A stretch of 35,389 nt of DNA, taken from Oscillospiraceae bacterium (lineage in GTDB: Bacteria > Bacillota > Clostridia > Oscillospirales > CAG-272). The stretch spans positions 1 through 35,389 of the forward strand of contig SVSQ01000013.1 in assembly GCA_015064245.1 (NCBI GenBank), read 5' to 3'. Of the stretch, positions 24,111-33,509 are shown piece after piece (the first letter of the stretch is position 1; each line of letters begins with the position of its first letter). The notes beneath the pieces were generated by a model. The model ran no database searches. It was not told the origin of the DNA and was given only the letters and a program-made list of their open reading frames with translations. A program made the position numbers and the translations under genes.

Positions 24111-25133
24111 ATGGCAAACGTAAAAGTTGCAATCAACGGTTTTGGCCGTATCGGCCGTCTCGCATTCAGACAGATGTTTGGTGCTAAGGGTTACACAGTC
24201 GTAGCTATCAACGACCTCACACAGCCTTCTATGCTCGCTCATCTTCTCAAGTATGACACAGCTCAGGGTCGTTACGATCACGATATCTCTGCTGACGACG
24301 AAGCAGGTACAATCACTGTTGACGGAAAGACAATCAAGATCTACGCTGAGAAGGACGCAGTTAACTGCCCTTGGAAGAAGCTGAAGGTTGATGTTGTTCT
24401 CGAGTGCACAGGATTCTACTGCTCCAAGGATAAGTCCATGGCTCACGTTAAGGCAGGCGCTAAGAAGGTCGTTATCTCTGCTCCCGCAGGCAACGATCTT
24501 AAGACAATCGTTTACAGCGTAAACGAAGGTACACTTACAGCTGATGACCAGATCATCTCTGCTGCTTCCTGCACAACAAACTGCCTCGCTCCTATGGCTA
24601 AGGCTCTTAACGATTACGCTCCCATCCAGAGCGGTATCATGACAACAGTTCACGCTTACACAGGCGACCAGATGGTTCTCGACGGTCCTCACAGAAAGGG
24701 TGACCTCCGCCGCGCAAGAGCTGCTGCTCAGAACATCGTTCCTAACTCTACAGGCGCTGCTAAGGCTATCGGTCTCGTTATCCCCGAGCTCAACGGCAAG
24801 CTCATCGGTTCTGCTCAGAGAGTTCCTACATGCACAGGTTCCACAACGATCCTCGTTGCAGTTGTTAAGGGCAAGGACGTAACCAAGGAAGGCATCAACG
24901 CTGCTATGAAGGCTGCTGCTAACGAGTCTTACGGCTACAACGAAGATCCTATCGTTTCTTCCGACGTTATCGGTATGAGATACGGTTCTCTCTTCGATGC
25001 TACTCAGACAATGGTTGCTAAGATCGACGACGACACATACCAGGTTCAGGTAGTTTCTTGGTACGACAACGAGAACTCTTACACATCTCAGATGGTAAGA
25101 ACGATCAAGTACTTCGCAGAGCTCCAGGCTTAA
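24111..25133 (+). CDS. gapA: Type I glyceraldehyde-3-phosphate dehydrogenase
   Basis: [68 protein letters not shown]; strongly biased codon use. Confidence 0.98.
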   Translation: MANVKVAINGFGRIGRLAFRQMFGAKGYTVVAINDLTQPSMLAHLLKYDTAQGRYDHDISADDEAGTITVDGKTIKIYAEKDAVNCPWKKLKVDVVLECTGFYCSKDKSMAHVKAGAKKVVISAPAGNDLKTIVYSVNEGTLTADDQIISAASCTTNCLAPMAKALNDYAPIQSGIMTTVHAYTGDQMVLDGPHRKGDLRRARAAAQNIVPNSTGAAKAIGLVIPELNGKLIGSAQRVPTCTGSTTILVAVVKGKDVTKEGINAAMKAAANESYGYNEDPIVSSDVIGMRYGSLFDATQTMVAKIDDDTYQVQVVSWYDNENSYTSQMVRTIKYFAELQA

Positions 25134-25155
25134 TCGAATCTACGAGATAATTTTC

Positions 25156-25189
25156 AAGAACGCTTTCTTAACGGAGAGCGTTCTTTTTT
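25156..25189 (+). terminator. gapA terminator
   Basis: AAGAACGCTTTC...GAGAGCGTTCTT with T-run. Confidence 0.85.
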
Positions 25190-25199
25190 ATCCTTGAAC

Positions 25200-25273
25200 G
25201 CAAAGCTCAGGAGAAACGTCAAGGGTCGAGATGAACGGCTTGCGCCGCCCTTGACATTTCTCCTGAGCCTTGC
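25200..25273 (-). repeat. Long intergenic inverted repeat (26-bp arms, 2 mismatches)
   Basis: GCAAAGCTCAGGAGAAACGTCAAGGG (25200-25225) versus reverse complement of 25248-25273 GCAAGGCTCAGGAGAAATGTCAAGGG. Confidence 0.8.
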
Positions 25274-25288
25274 TTCGAGGGCAATTAA

Positions 25289-25316
25289 GGGCGTAAGCAG
25301 AAAACTGCTTACGCCC
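25289..25316. terminator. Perfect 12-bp hairpin next to the eda stop codon
   Basis: GGGCGTAAGCAG-AAAA-CTGCTTACGCCC. Confidence 0.6.
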
Positions 25317-25322
25317 GTTTGA

Positions 25323-25973
25323 TTATTTGATTTTTGAGGTATATTCTTTTGCAAGTGCGGTGATCCCTTCAAAATCGCCCTTTTCGATAAGGTCGCGCTT
25401 GACGATGTTTGAGCCGACTCCTACTCCGGAAATACCGATATTCAGAAAGTCCGTGATATTATTTTCATTTACTCCGCCGACTGCAAGCATGGGAATGTTT
25501 GAAAGCGGCGCCCGCACCGCTTTGATATATCCAAGTCCCAGACTGTCGGAAGGAAACAGCTTTACAAAATCCGCGCCAAAGTTGTAAGCCGTAACGATTT
25601 CAGTCGGAGTCATGGCTCCCGGGATCGATACAAGGTTATGAGCCGAGGCGAAATCTATTATTTCTTTATCGGTGTTGGGAGAGATAAGATATCTTGCGCC
25701 GCCTGCCAAAGCCGCCTTTGCCTGCTCGGAGGTTACTACAGTTCCCGCGCCGATGACCATTCTGCCTTCAAACGCCTTTGAAAGCGCCGATATATATCTT
25801 GCGGTGTCGGCGGGAGTTACCTGTCCTTTCATATCGAAGGTCACTTCCACAAGTCTTACTCCGCCTGCGTAAAGCGCCTCGCACAGCGGGAGCAGCTTGT
25901 CCTCTGCCACTCCGCGCACGATAACTATAAGCTTTTCTTCCTTGATCTTTTTTACAACTTCTGCTTTTGTCAT
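25323..25973 (-). CDS. eda: KDPG/KHG aldolase family protein
   Basis: LIVIVRGV, GGVRLVEVTFDM, VIGAGTVVTSEQAKAALAGGARYLISPN, FVKLFPSD, AVGGVNENN. Confidence 0.92.
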   Translation of the reverse strand: MTKAEVVKKIKEEKLIVIVRGVAEDKLLPLCEALYAGGVRLVEVTFDMKGQVTPADTARYISALSKAFEGRMVIGAGTVVTSEQAKAALAGGARYLISPNTDKEIIDFASAHNLVSIPGAMTPTEIVTAYNFGADFVKLFPSDSLGLGYIKAVRAPLSNIPMLAVGGVNENNITDFLNIGISGVGVGSNIVKRDLIEKGDFEGITALAKEYTSKIK

Positions 25974-25979
25974 TGTTTT

Positions 25980-26687
25980 TTACTCCGAAATTATTTTTTT
26001 AATTATGTGCTCTGCTATAAAAATCCCTGCAACGGACGGCGTGTACGCGATAGAGGACGGAACTCTTTGCCCCGACTGAACTACCGTTTCCGTACTGAAA
26101 AGCACGTCCAGATGCTCTATCCCTTCGTCTCTCAGACCTTTTCTCACCGCTTTTGCCAGCCCGCAGGTGTGTGTCTTCGATATATCGGTAACGGAGAAGC
26201 CCGCGCTTCCCAGCTTGTTTCCCGTGCCCATTGAGGAAAAAACGTACTTTCCCTGAGCCTTTGCGTGCTTGATAAGGGCGATCTTTGCGGTGACGTTATC
26301 TATGCAATCCACGACTATATCGCACCCGCACTCGCTGATAATGCTCTCCGCGTTATCCTTCGTGATAAAAACGTCTTTTGCCACGGCGTCGCACTCCGGG
26401 TTTATCGCCTTGACTCTTTCCAGCATAACCTCCGTCTTTTTTCTGCCGACGGTGCTTTCAAGAGCTATGATCTGTCTGTTAAGGTTGCTGACGGAGACCG
26501 TATCGCAATCCACAAGATACAGTCTGCCGACGCCGACCCTTGCCAGCATCTCGCAGACGTACCCGCCGACGCCGCCAAGTCCTATGACCGCGCATCCGGC
26601 GTTCACCAGCTTCAGCGTCTTTTCCTCGCCTATCAGCGATATTTGACGCTCAAGTCGGGCTCTCAGTCCTTCAGTAAGCTCTTTCAT
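25980..26687 (-). CDS. tcdA: tRNA threonylcarbamoyladenosine dehydratase (ThiF/E1-like)
   Basis: AVIGLGGVGGYVCEMLARVGVGRLYLVDCDTVSVSNLNRQ; SSMGTGNKL; start overlaps the upstream gene by ATGA. Confidence 0.92.
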   Translation of the reverse strand: MKELTEGLRARLERQISLIGEEKTLKLVNAGCAVIGLGGVGGYVCEMLARVGVGRLYLVDCDTVSVSNLNRQIIALESTVGRKKTEVMLERVKAINPECDAVAKDVFITKDNAESIISECGCDIVVDCIDNVTAKIALIKHAKAQGKYVFSSMGTGNKLGSAGFSVTDISKTHTCGLAKAVRKGLRDEGIEHLDVLFSTETVVQSGQRVPSSIAYTPSVAGIFIAEHIIKKIISE

Positions 26688-28258
26688 GCTTTTACGTCCT
26701 CGCTTTTCGGGTACTTGTTGTTCCAATCGTCAAGATCGAGTATATCAATATCAAGTCCTGTTGAATTGACGGTTATCTTCGTCTGGCTTTCAAGCTTTAT
26801 AGCGCCCTTGACCAGAACCGAAACATCAACGGTATGCCCGATGAGGCAGCCGTCGCTCTTTCTGATGGTGACGGATCCTTCGCCCTTGTTTACGTATACG
26901 GAGTCTGCAGTAAGACCTGCAGATGCACCGTTACCCGTAAACGCCGACAGAAGATACTCCGAATAAAGGACGATAGCGTCAGAGGTGTAAAGATATCTGA
27001 ATACGATCGTTTCTTCGTCCTCGCTGACCTTAAGATTACGGATATCCTCGGGGAGCAATCTTTCTCCCGAAACGGTAGCCGCTACCATAGACATCATATC
27101 GTAAACGGTGTACGGATTTTCCGCTTTGTCAACGGCTTCCTTGTGTTTTTTGTTGATGATATCGTACATACGCTCGTGATAGCCGCCGGCGTCAATAAAT
27201 ACGCCCTCGGAGGATTTCGAGATAGTGCTCGGCGTTGAGAGCGTCTGACTGTCTATGCTTCCGTATCTATATGTTTCGTTCTGATACAGCTCGGTGAAAT
27301 GCACGTTGGTCTGCATATAATATTCGTTGTTGATATCGGAATTTTTGATAAACTTCTCATAGGTTACGTCGAGCCCCGTAAAGCTTCCGAGGACGTTATA
27401 TCCGCCGTCGGTGACGCTTCCGAGATACTTGATATCCGAGATCTCCTGCCAATCAAGTGAAAGATCAGGGGACAGTACTTCTATCTCACCCGCAACCGAG
27501 GTTTTGAGCTTGAAAGAGAAATCGCCTTCGTAGGTAAGGACGTTTTCTGGAGTCTGCTCTGAGTAATAATCCACCGAAAACGTGAGGCGCTTTTCATATA
27601 TGTGCCCGTTTTCGTCGATAGAGACTATAAGAGTTACTCCCCCGATCTCGTAGATGTAGCTGAGCTGATCCAGTCCGATGAAGACGGCGATGCCTTCCTT
27701 TATAGAGTCCTTCGCCTCGGTAAATACCGCTTCCAACATTCCGTCCTTGCAGGAGTAAAGCTCGCCTTTTGCAAAGCTTTCCGTGTTAAAATACTCCTCG
27801 TCTGCCGAGAGCTGGGCGTTCGCCGTGTATTCAAGGAACGCGGTCACTCCGCCCTTCGCCTTGAAATTCGTTTGATACTGCTTTGAATAGATGTAGCCGT
27901 CCTTGAGCCAGAATCTTTCGTTTTCCTTGATGCCGTCTAATCTTGTGACGGAGTTCAGACGGTAAGCGCTCTCGTTTTCAGTCCCGCGTCCGAGATAGGA
28001 AACGGTGTTCTTCGTTCCCATTGTATACGTCACGTCTCCGACCTGACATTTCAGCGCGAAATCGTAATCAACGCTGAGGTCGGTAAACTCCGCTTGCTTT
28101 TCCGCAGCAGCGCTGACCGCTTCCTTTGCGGCGGTCAGATCGTTCGTTACAGAAGAGTATTTTTTACCGCCGGGAGTCTTTGCGCAGGCGGAAAGTATCA
28201 GAGCCGCGCATAGTAAGCAGATGGCGGCTAAAAGAGTTCTTTTTATAATCTTTAACAT
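26684..28258 (-). CDS. Large putative lipoprotein, unknown function
   Basis: LLAAICLLCAALILSACAK lipobox; 524 aa extracellular domain. Confidence 0.8.
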   Translation of the reverse strand: MLKIIKRTLLAAICLLCAALILSACAKTPGGKKYSSVTNDLTAAKEAVSAAAEKQAEFTDLSVDYDFALKCQVGDVTYTMGTKNTVSYLGRGTENESAYRLNSVTRLDGIKENERFWLKDGYIYSKQYQTNFKAKGGVTAFLEYTANAQLSADEEYFNTESFAKGELYSCKDGMLEAVFTEAKDSIKEGIAVFIGLDQLSYIYEIGGVTLIVSIDENGHIYEKRLTFSVDYYSEQTPENVLTYEGDFSFKLKTSVAGEIEVLSPDLSLDWQEISDIKYLGSVTDGGYNVLGSFTGLDVTYEKFIKNSDINNEYYMQTNVHFTELYQNETYRYGSIDSQTLSTPSTISKSSEGVFIDAGGYHERMYDIINKKHKEAVDKAENPYTVYDMMSMVAATVSGERLLPEDIRNLKVSEDEETIVFRYLYTSDAIVLYSEYLLSAFTGNGASAGLTADSVYVNKGEGSVTIRKSDGCLIGHTVDVSVLVKGAIKLESQTKITVNSTGLDIDILDLDDWNNKYPKSEDVKA

Positions 28259-28313
28259 TTTTGCATCCTTTTGTGAGTGATGGTCTTCAAATTACTATTT
28301 ATGTATTTAATCA

Positions 28314-28342
28314 ATCATATCACAAAAGATACAAAAAATCAA
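28314..28342 (-). promoter_or_regulatory. Promoter for the large lipoprotein-tcdA-eda cluster
   Basis: Minus strand TTGATT-17 nt-TATGAT. Confidence 0.6.
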
Positions 28343-28369
28343 GGGATATACTGTAAATTCGTTTTACCT

Positions 28370-29728
28370 TCACTTCGTTATTTTTTTCGCCACGGTATCC
28401 ATTCTGCCCGCGCCGAGAGTTATTATCAGCGTATCGGGTGAGGAAAGGCTTTTTAGATGCTCCGCTATCTTTTCAAGATCGGATATGTATATTCCGTATT
28501 TAATTCTTTGAGCCAGCATTTCCGAGGTCACTCCAAAGACGTTTGCTTCTCTTGCGGCGTAGATATCCGCTATTATCGTTTCATCAAACTCGGAAAGGGC
28601 TTTTGCAAACTCATCAAAATGCGCCTTTGTTCTTGAATACGTATGTGGCTGGAAGGCGCATACTATACGCTTGTAGCCAAGGGCTTTTGCAGTTTTGACG
28701 GTACATTTGATCTCAGACGGGTGATGAGCGTAATCGTCGAATACGGGGCTTTCTCCGCACTTTCCGATGTACTCAAACCTTCTTTTTATTCCGTGGAAGC
28801 CTTCGAGTCCAGCCTTGATGTCCTCGGCGTCCGCTCCCTCTGTATACGCCAAAAGCGCGGCGCAAAGAGCGTTTGAAACGTTATGCTCTCCGGGAACTTT
28901 AAGATCGGCGCGGAAAAGCTTTTTACCTCTGAAGACAGCGTCGAAGCTGTAAAAGCCCTTATTTTCCGTAATGTTTTCGCCGTACATATCGCTTTTTCTG
29001 TCGCAAAGGGAATAGAAGTAGGTCTTTTGCATATAGGGAGCGATCTTTAGACAGCTTTTGCAGTCGCTGCAGAGTACCGCGGTTTTAGCGCGCGAAGCGA
29101 ATTCTGTGTAGGCTTCCAGCGCGTCCGAGAGCAGAGGATATGTGTCCGTATGCTCCTTTTCGATATTCAGGACAGCCGCTACCGTGGGAGTCATATCGAG
29201 AAATGCCCGTTTGTACTCGCAGGCTTCGAAGACCGCCGTAGTCCCGATACCGTTCGTAAACGGCGGCAGCTCCGCTCCGCGAGCGCCGATGAACGCCGCC
29301 GTTCCTTTATCAAAGCGCGAAAATATCTGAGCTGTCATAGCGCTGACCGTGCTTTTTCCGTGAGTTCCGCATACGCCGATGCTTTTTGGAAAAGCGGCGA
29401 TGATTCTGCCCAAAAGCTCGGAGCGGCTCAGGACGGGGATGCCGAGCCGTTTCGCCTCGGTTAATTCGGGGTTGTCCTCCGAAAGGGCGTGGGTATAAAC
29501 GTAGGCGTCCGCGCCGATAAGATTTTTTGCCGTTTGGCTTGGAATGACGTTTATTCCGAAGCTTTCGAGCAGATCCTGCATTTCCGGAGGATCTGAGACG
29601 TCGCTTCCTTCAACCTCGTATCCAAGCTCTTTGCAGAATATGGAAAGCCCCGAGACCGAGGCGCCGTATATCCCGCCGAAGAATATTTTTTTTATGTTTT
29701 TTTGTTCGAATAAGGTATTTTTATTCAT
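28370..29728 (-). CDS. murC: UDP-N-acetylmuramate--L-alanine ligase family (divergent MurC)
   Basis: GVCGTHGKSTVSAMTAQI, NIEKEHTDTY, PGEHNVSNALCAA, DDYAHHPSEI, AFQPHTYSRTKA; unusual N-terminal FFGGIYGASVSGLS. Confidence 0.88.
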   Translation of the reverse strand: MNKNTLFEQKNIKKIFFGGIYGASVSGLSIFCKELGYEVEGSDVSDPPEMQDLLESFGINVIPSQTAKNLIGADAYVYTHALSEDNPELTEAKRLGIPVLSRSELLGRIIAAFPKSIGVCGTHGKSTVSAMTAQIFSRFDKGTAAFIGARGAELPPFTNGIGTTAVFEACEYKRAFLDMTPTVAAVLNIEKEHTDTYPLLSDALEAYTEFASRAKTAVLCSDCKSCLKIAPYMQKTYFYSLCDRKSDMYGENITENKGFYSFDAVFRGKKLFRADLKVPGEHNVSNALCAALLAYTEGADAEDIKAGLEGFHGIKRRFEYIGKCGESPVFDDYAHHPSEIKCTVKTAKALGYKRIVCAFQPHTYSRTKAHFDEFAKALSEFDETIIADIYAAREANVFGVTSEMLAQRIKYGIYISDLEKIAEHLKSLSSPDTLIITLGAGRMDTVAKKITK

Positions 29729-29949
29729 AAAATGTAACGATTTTACACTTAAAATAATTATTTGTACCATTTTCACAAACGATGCAGTGTTCTTTTGTGC
29801 AAAACCCCAAACCTTTCTGTTTATTCATATTAAAATGTAAAAAAAGATATAGTTTCTTCTAAAAAATATTTTATTTTGCTTGAATATTATTAACAATAAA
29901 ATTGTATAATATTTATATATGGCATAAAATGAAAGGAGGCTTATTCATT

Positions 29950-30258
29950 ATGAATATCACAGATGTAAAAATCAGAAAAACGTTCGAAAGCGACGAACCT
30001 ATGAAAGCTATAGTCTCTGTTACATTTGACAATCAGATAGCACTTCATGACATTAAAGTTATTTATGCAAGAGAAAAGCTCTTTATAGTTATGCCAAGCA
30101 GAAAGAATCCGGACGGCTCATACCGTGACATCGTCCACCCCATCAACGCGGAGTTCAGAGCATATCTCGAGGAGACGGTGCTGAAAGCTTACGCGGAAGC
30201 TCTCGAGGAAGCAGAAACCGAGACGGAAGACGGCAAAGACGAAGCAGTTTCGGAGTAA
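29950..30258 (+). CDS. spoVG: Septation regulator SpoVG
   Basis: MNITDVKIRKTF...MKAIVSVTFDNQIALHDIKVIYAREKLFIVMPSRKNPDGSYRDIVHPIN; AAAGGAGG 10 nt upstream of ATG. Confidence 0.97.
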   Translation: MNITDVKIRKTFESDEPMKAIVSVTFDNQIALHDIKVIYAREKLFIVMPSRKNPDGSYRDIVHPINAEFRAYLEETVLKAYAEALEEAETETEDGKDEAVSE

Positions 30259-30295
30259 CGGTAGTTTTATCCTCTGAAAGAATACTGCGCGGACG

Positions 30296-30340
30296 AAGCT
30301 CCGCTGCGTAAAAGTCATTTTGCGCGGCGAGGCTTTTTTT
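30296..30340 (+). terminator. spoVG terminator
   Basis: 18-bp imperfect stem AAGCTCCGCTGCGTAAAA / TTTTGCGCGGCGAGGCTT followed by T-run. Confidence 0.75.
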
Positions 30341-30542
30341 GTCTTTATACACTGCTGTTTAATACTATGCGCGCGCAAAATAAAAAATTCCAAAAAGAGG
30401 AGGAGATCTTTTTGGAGCAAAATTTTTCATTTGTTGAATAAAATTCATATAACCGTCCAAAATATAGTCACCAAAGCAAATCCGAGCGGTAAAAAAACGT
30501 GGCTTTGAATTTTAAAACGCCGATGACGGCATGGAGGTTTAT

Positions 30543-31283
30543 ATGAAAGAAAGCATCAGAGAAAAGCTTACAGGCAAAGGCGCATACATTATTTTGGTAC
30601 TTTTGATCGCTACAATTCTCACCTTATCAATCGTATCGATAGTGTCCGCGGTAAACAAAAAGGACGACGCGAAGCTTCCCGACGGCGCAGTTGACAGCAA
30701 TACGCCGAGCGACGGCGAAACGCCTTCCGACGGAACGGGCGACGGTACGGATACCCCCTCCGACACTCCCTCCGATTCTACTGACGAAAAGCCCGGCGAT
30801 ACTCCCGCAGGCTCCACCGATGAGACCGTTTACTCTCTCCCCTGCGAGGGCGCGGTACAGAAGGATTACAGCGAGGACGTGCTGGTGTTCTCCCAGACTA
30901 TGAACGATCACCGTATCCATCTCGGTCTCGATATCTCCGGCAAGCTGGGCGATCCCGTGAAAGCCGTGGCTGAGGGTATCATCGAAAAGATCTTTTCCGA
31001 TCCCTTTATGGGCAAGACCATAGTTATCGACCACGGAAACGGTCTGCATTCCTATTATATGAATCTTGCGAGCGCGGTGCCTGAGGAGATCAAGGAAGGA
31101 ATCTCGGTCAAAAACGGCACAGTGATCGGCGCTATCGGTGAGACCGCCATGACAGAGTGCGCGGACGAGCCTCATCTCCATTTCGAGATACGTCTGGACG
31201 GCGCTAAGGTAAACCCCAGAAACTATATCACCGTTCCGTCCTTTTCCGAAACCGATGAGACTCAGCAGGAATCCGCAAGCTGA
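30543..31283 (+). CDS. Membrane-anchored M23 family metallopeptidase (SpoIIQ-like)
   Basis: N-terminal TM, D/T/P/S-rich linker, HLGLDISG and EPHLHFEIRL LytM motifs, GGAGG ribosome site. Confidence 0.9.
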   Translation: MKESIREKLTGKGAYIILVLLIATILTLSIVSIVSAVNKKDDAKLPDGAVDSNTPSDGETPSDGTGDGTDTPSDTPSDSTDEKPGDTPAGSTDETVYSLPCEGAVQKDYSEDVLVFSQTMNDHRIHLGLDISGKLGDPVKAVAEGIIEKIFSDPFMGKTIVIDHGNGLHSYYMNLASAVPEEIKEGISVKNGTVIGAIGETAMTECADEPHLHFEIRLDGAKVNPRNYITVPSFSETDETQQESAS

Positions 31284-31298
31284 AACGCGCTGAGAAGC

Positions 31299-31452
31299 AA
31301 AAAAGGGGCTGATTCATAGCATTAACAAATTATGACGCTATGTTCAGGCATAACAAAAAAACCAAGGTCAACTCAGACGTTTGATCTTGGTTTTTTGTCG
31401 CTTTTATATAGGACTGAAATCAAAAATTTTAATTTGACTCAGCCCTTTTTTA
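31299..31452. terminator. Nested hairpin region between convergent genes, includes a strong terminator
   Basis: Inner AAAAAACCAAGGTCAA / TTGATCTTGGTTTTTT; outer AAAAAGGGGCTGATTCA / TGACTCAGCCCTTTTTT; plus CATAGC/GCTATG hairpin. Confidence 0.75.
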
Positions 31453-31467
31453 TTCTTATAAAAATTT

Positions 31468-32244
31468 TTAAATCAAGCTTTCCGTCATTCCGTCGCAGCA
31501 GAGCTTGATTGAGATATTATGCTCGCTTGCGTAAGAATCGATAAGCTCCTGAGCTGCCGCTCTTCCTTCAAGGATCTCGCGTCCGTGATGGTTGAAGCGC
31601 AGAGCCTTTACGTTGCGGGAAACTGCGTACTCGCATACGTCCTTGACAGCGTGATGTCCCGTCTCCATTATCAGAAGATCGCATCCCGAACCGATCAAAC
31701 CGTCCAGCTCATCGGGCTTCAGTACGTCGCCCGAGAACACGATGCGCTTGTTTTCCGATTCGATAAGGAAGGAAAATGAGTGCCAGCCGTTTGAGCCGTC
31801 CTCGCGCATATGACGGTTGTGAAGCGCGCTGACCTTTACCTTTTCGTCCTGATAGAGAAGCCCGTCGCTGAGTCCGTGCTCTCTAAGCTCGAACATCAGA
31901 CTTCCGCTGACAACGGTTTTGATGGCATCCAAAATGCTCTGACTCGGAAAGAAGATGTCGAGGCAGTTATCGTTTATTAGCGGCTTTTTGTACCTGCCGA
32001 TGATCTTTCTCATGCAGGAAAGGAGATTTGCAAGTCCGCCGATATGATCCATGTGAGGGTGGGAAACGAACAAGGCTCTGGTCGCCTGGGTGTCTATTCC
32101 CGAGGTGTAGGCGCGGTGAGCGCAGTTTTCACCTGCGTCGAACCAGTAGTTTCCGTGTTCGGTCTCAAGTACCCAGGAGCAGTGGTGCATATCGGGCATG
32201 GGCTCCGTTCCGGAGCAGGTTCCGAGATAGTGAAATTTTAACAT
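31468..32244 (-). CDS. MBL-fold metallohydrolase (RNase Z-like fold)
   Basis: MLKFHYLGTCSGTEPMPDMHH; LFVSHPHMDHIGGL (HxHxDH); IVFSGDV. Confidence 0.9.
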   Translation of the reverse strand: MLKFHYLGTCSGTEPMPDMHHCSWVLETEHGNYWFDAGENCAHRAYTSGIDTQATRALFVSHPHMDHIGGLANLLSCMRKIIGRYKKPLINDNCLDIFFPSQSILDAIKTVVSGSLMFELREHGLSDGLLYQDEKVKVSALHNRHMREDGSNGWHSFSFLIESENKRIVFSGDVLKPDELDGLIGSGCDLLIMETGHHAVKDVCEYAVSRNVKALRFNHHGREILEGRAAAQELIDSYASEHNISIKLCCDGMTESLI

Positions 32245-32301
32245 AGTTCTGATAATTCCTTTTTTCGGCAGATAGTGTTTTTGACCTGCGGTTCAGATGC
32301 T

Positions 32302-33309
32302 TCAGAGCTTTTTCTTTCCGCGAAGGAACTGATTGTCGTAGCTCTCCGTTTCCTCAGCTTTTCTGCGTTTAACGAACAGATATACGGAAACGGCAACCAA
32401 TGCGGCGATATATACCGAAAGGAAAATAACGATAGCGGGAACGAGATGCGCGCTTATCAGACGGAAGTAATCAAAGCCTATAAGCCATATAACGGTGTAA
32501 CCCGCAGCTAAGATAAGGAAGTTCAGGGAGACTTTAAGCACCTTGTTCAGCTTTGTGAACAGCACCGCGTAGCCCGCGATGAATACCGCAGAGGAAGCGA
32601 GATAACGGAGATAGTTCTGGATCGTGGGCGCCATAGGCGTTACCACCGTTATGTAGACGTTTTCAAGCACCTTATCGGAGATGAAGGTCTTGTCCTCCTG
32701 CACTCTTACGATAACGCTGAAATTGGTTATCAGCGCAAAGAGGGAGATTCCGAAAACTATGAGAGTGAATCCTGCGAACACCGCGGGGAAATATTTTGTT
32801 ACCGCGTTGTTTTTGAGCTTTTCGGGGAGCTTTGAGGTCAGCTTTTTAAAGAGCTTGACAGCGCCGGCTACGATGAAATAAACGACGGAGAAGAAAAGGC
32901 AGGCAACGATCGCCGTGGTTATACCGTCCTCGGAGATGAACCCCGAAAGTGAGAGCACGAAGATGAAGAAGGCGAGAAGTGAGCCGAGATAGTGGAGAAG
33001 CAGCAGGAATATCTTGTTTCCGTTAATTTTGAATACGAAATTCAGGGATACGATTGAAAGAGAGAACATAAATATTCCGAGAAGCGTCTGGACGGGAAGC
33101 GCAGAGGGCGCCTTCGTATCGCTGGTCACGTCGTTGTGATCGATCTCGCCGTCGTAGATCTGAGTTATCACGGCTTCCGTTTCGGTCACGTTCATGCCCG
33201 CCCACATAGCCATAAGGAAGTAAAGCAGAACTATCGCGAAGAACAGGATACAGGCGGGATAAAGTATTTTATTCTTGAAATCGGTTTTAATAAGGTCGGT
33301 CTCCGACAT
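32302..33309 (-). CDS. Multi-pass membrane protein, unknown function
   Basis: 335 aa, about 8 hydrophobic segments, basic C-terminus VKRRKAEETESYDNQFLRGKKKL. Confidence 0.75.
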   Translation of the reverse strand: MSETDLIKTDFKNKILYPACILFFAIVLLYFLMAMWAGMNVTETEAVITQIYDGEIDHNDVTSDTKAPSALPVQTLLGIFMFSLSIVSLNFVFKINGNKIFLLLLHYLGSLLAFFIFVLSLSGFISEDGITTAIVACLFFSVVYFIVAGAVKLFKKLTSKLPEKLKNNAVTKYFPAVFAGFTLIVFGISLFALITNFSVIVRVQEDKTFISDKVLENVYITVVTPMAPTIQNYLRYLASSAVFIAGYAVLFTKLNKVLKVSLNFLILAAGYTVIWLIGFDYFRLISAHLVPAIVIFLSVYIAALVAVSVYLFVKRRKAEETESYDNQFLRGKKKL

Positions 33310-33429
33310 ACTGAAAATCCTTTCTGAAAAAGAAATGATAGAATTATTTTAATTATTATAACATAGTAAACGCGCTTTTATGTTAATATTTCGTTTCCAA
33401 AATGCAATTTTTTTGCTGGGCTTGAGGGG

Positions 33430-33470
33430 AGCGCCCGCGGGCAAATAATTTATCTTGCGGAAGATTTTTC
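33430..33470. repeat. Second core fragment of the intergenic repeat family
   Basis: GCGCCCGCGGGCAAATAATTTATCTTGCGGAAGATTTTTC, aligns with 1211-1252. Confidence 0.45.
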
Positions 33471-33509
33471 AAATTTTGATATATCTGTGGGATGAACATT
33501 CCAAATTTG

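Noticed and set aside
23982-24692. 236-aa minus-strand ORF antisense to gapA
   Set aside because: Shadow ORF caused by strong codon bias in gapA; no domain, it runs through the gapA promoter region.
26265-26966. 233-aa plus-strand ORF antisense to tcdA and the lipoprotein gene
   Set aside because: Crosses two well-supported genes on the opposite strand; no start signal.
30690-30840. TPSD-type repeats in the M23 peptidase as a possible DNA repeat
   Set aside because: It is an ordinary disordered extracellular linker (D/T/P/S-rich) between the TM helix and the catalytic domain.
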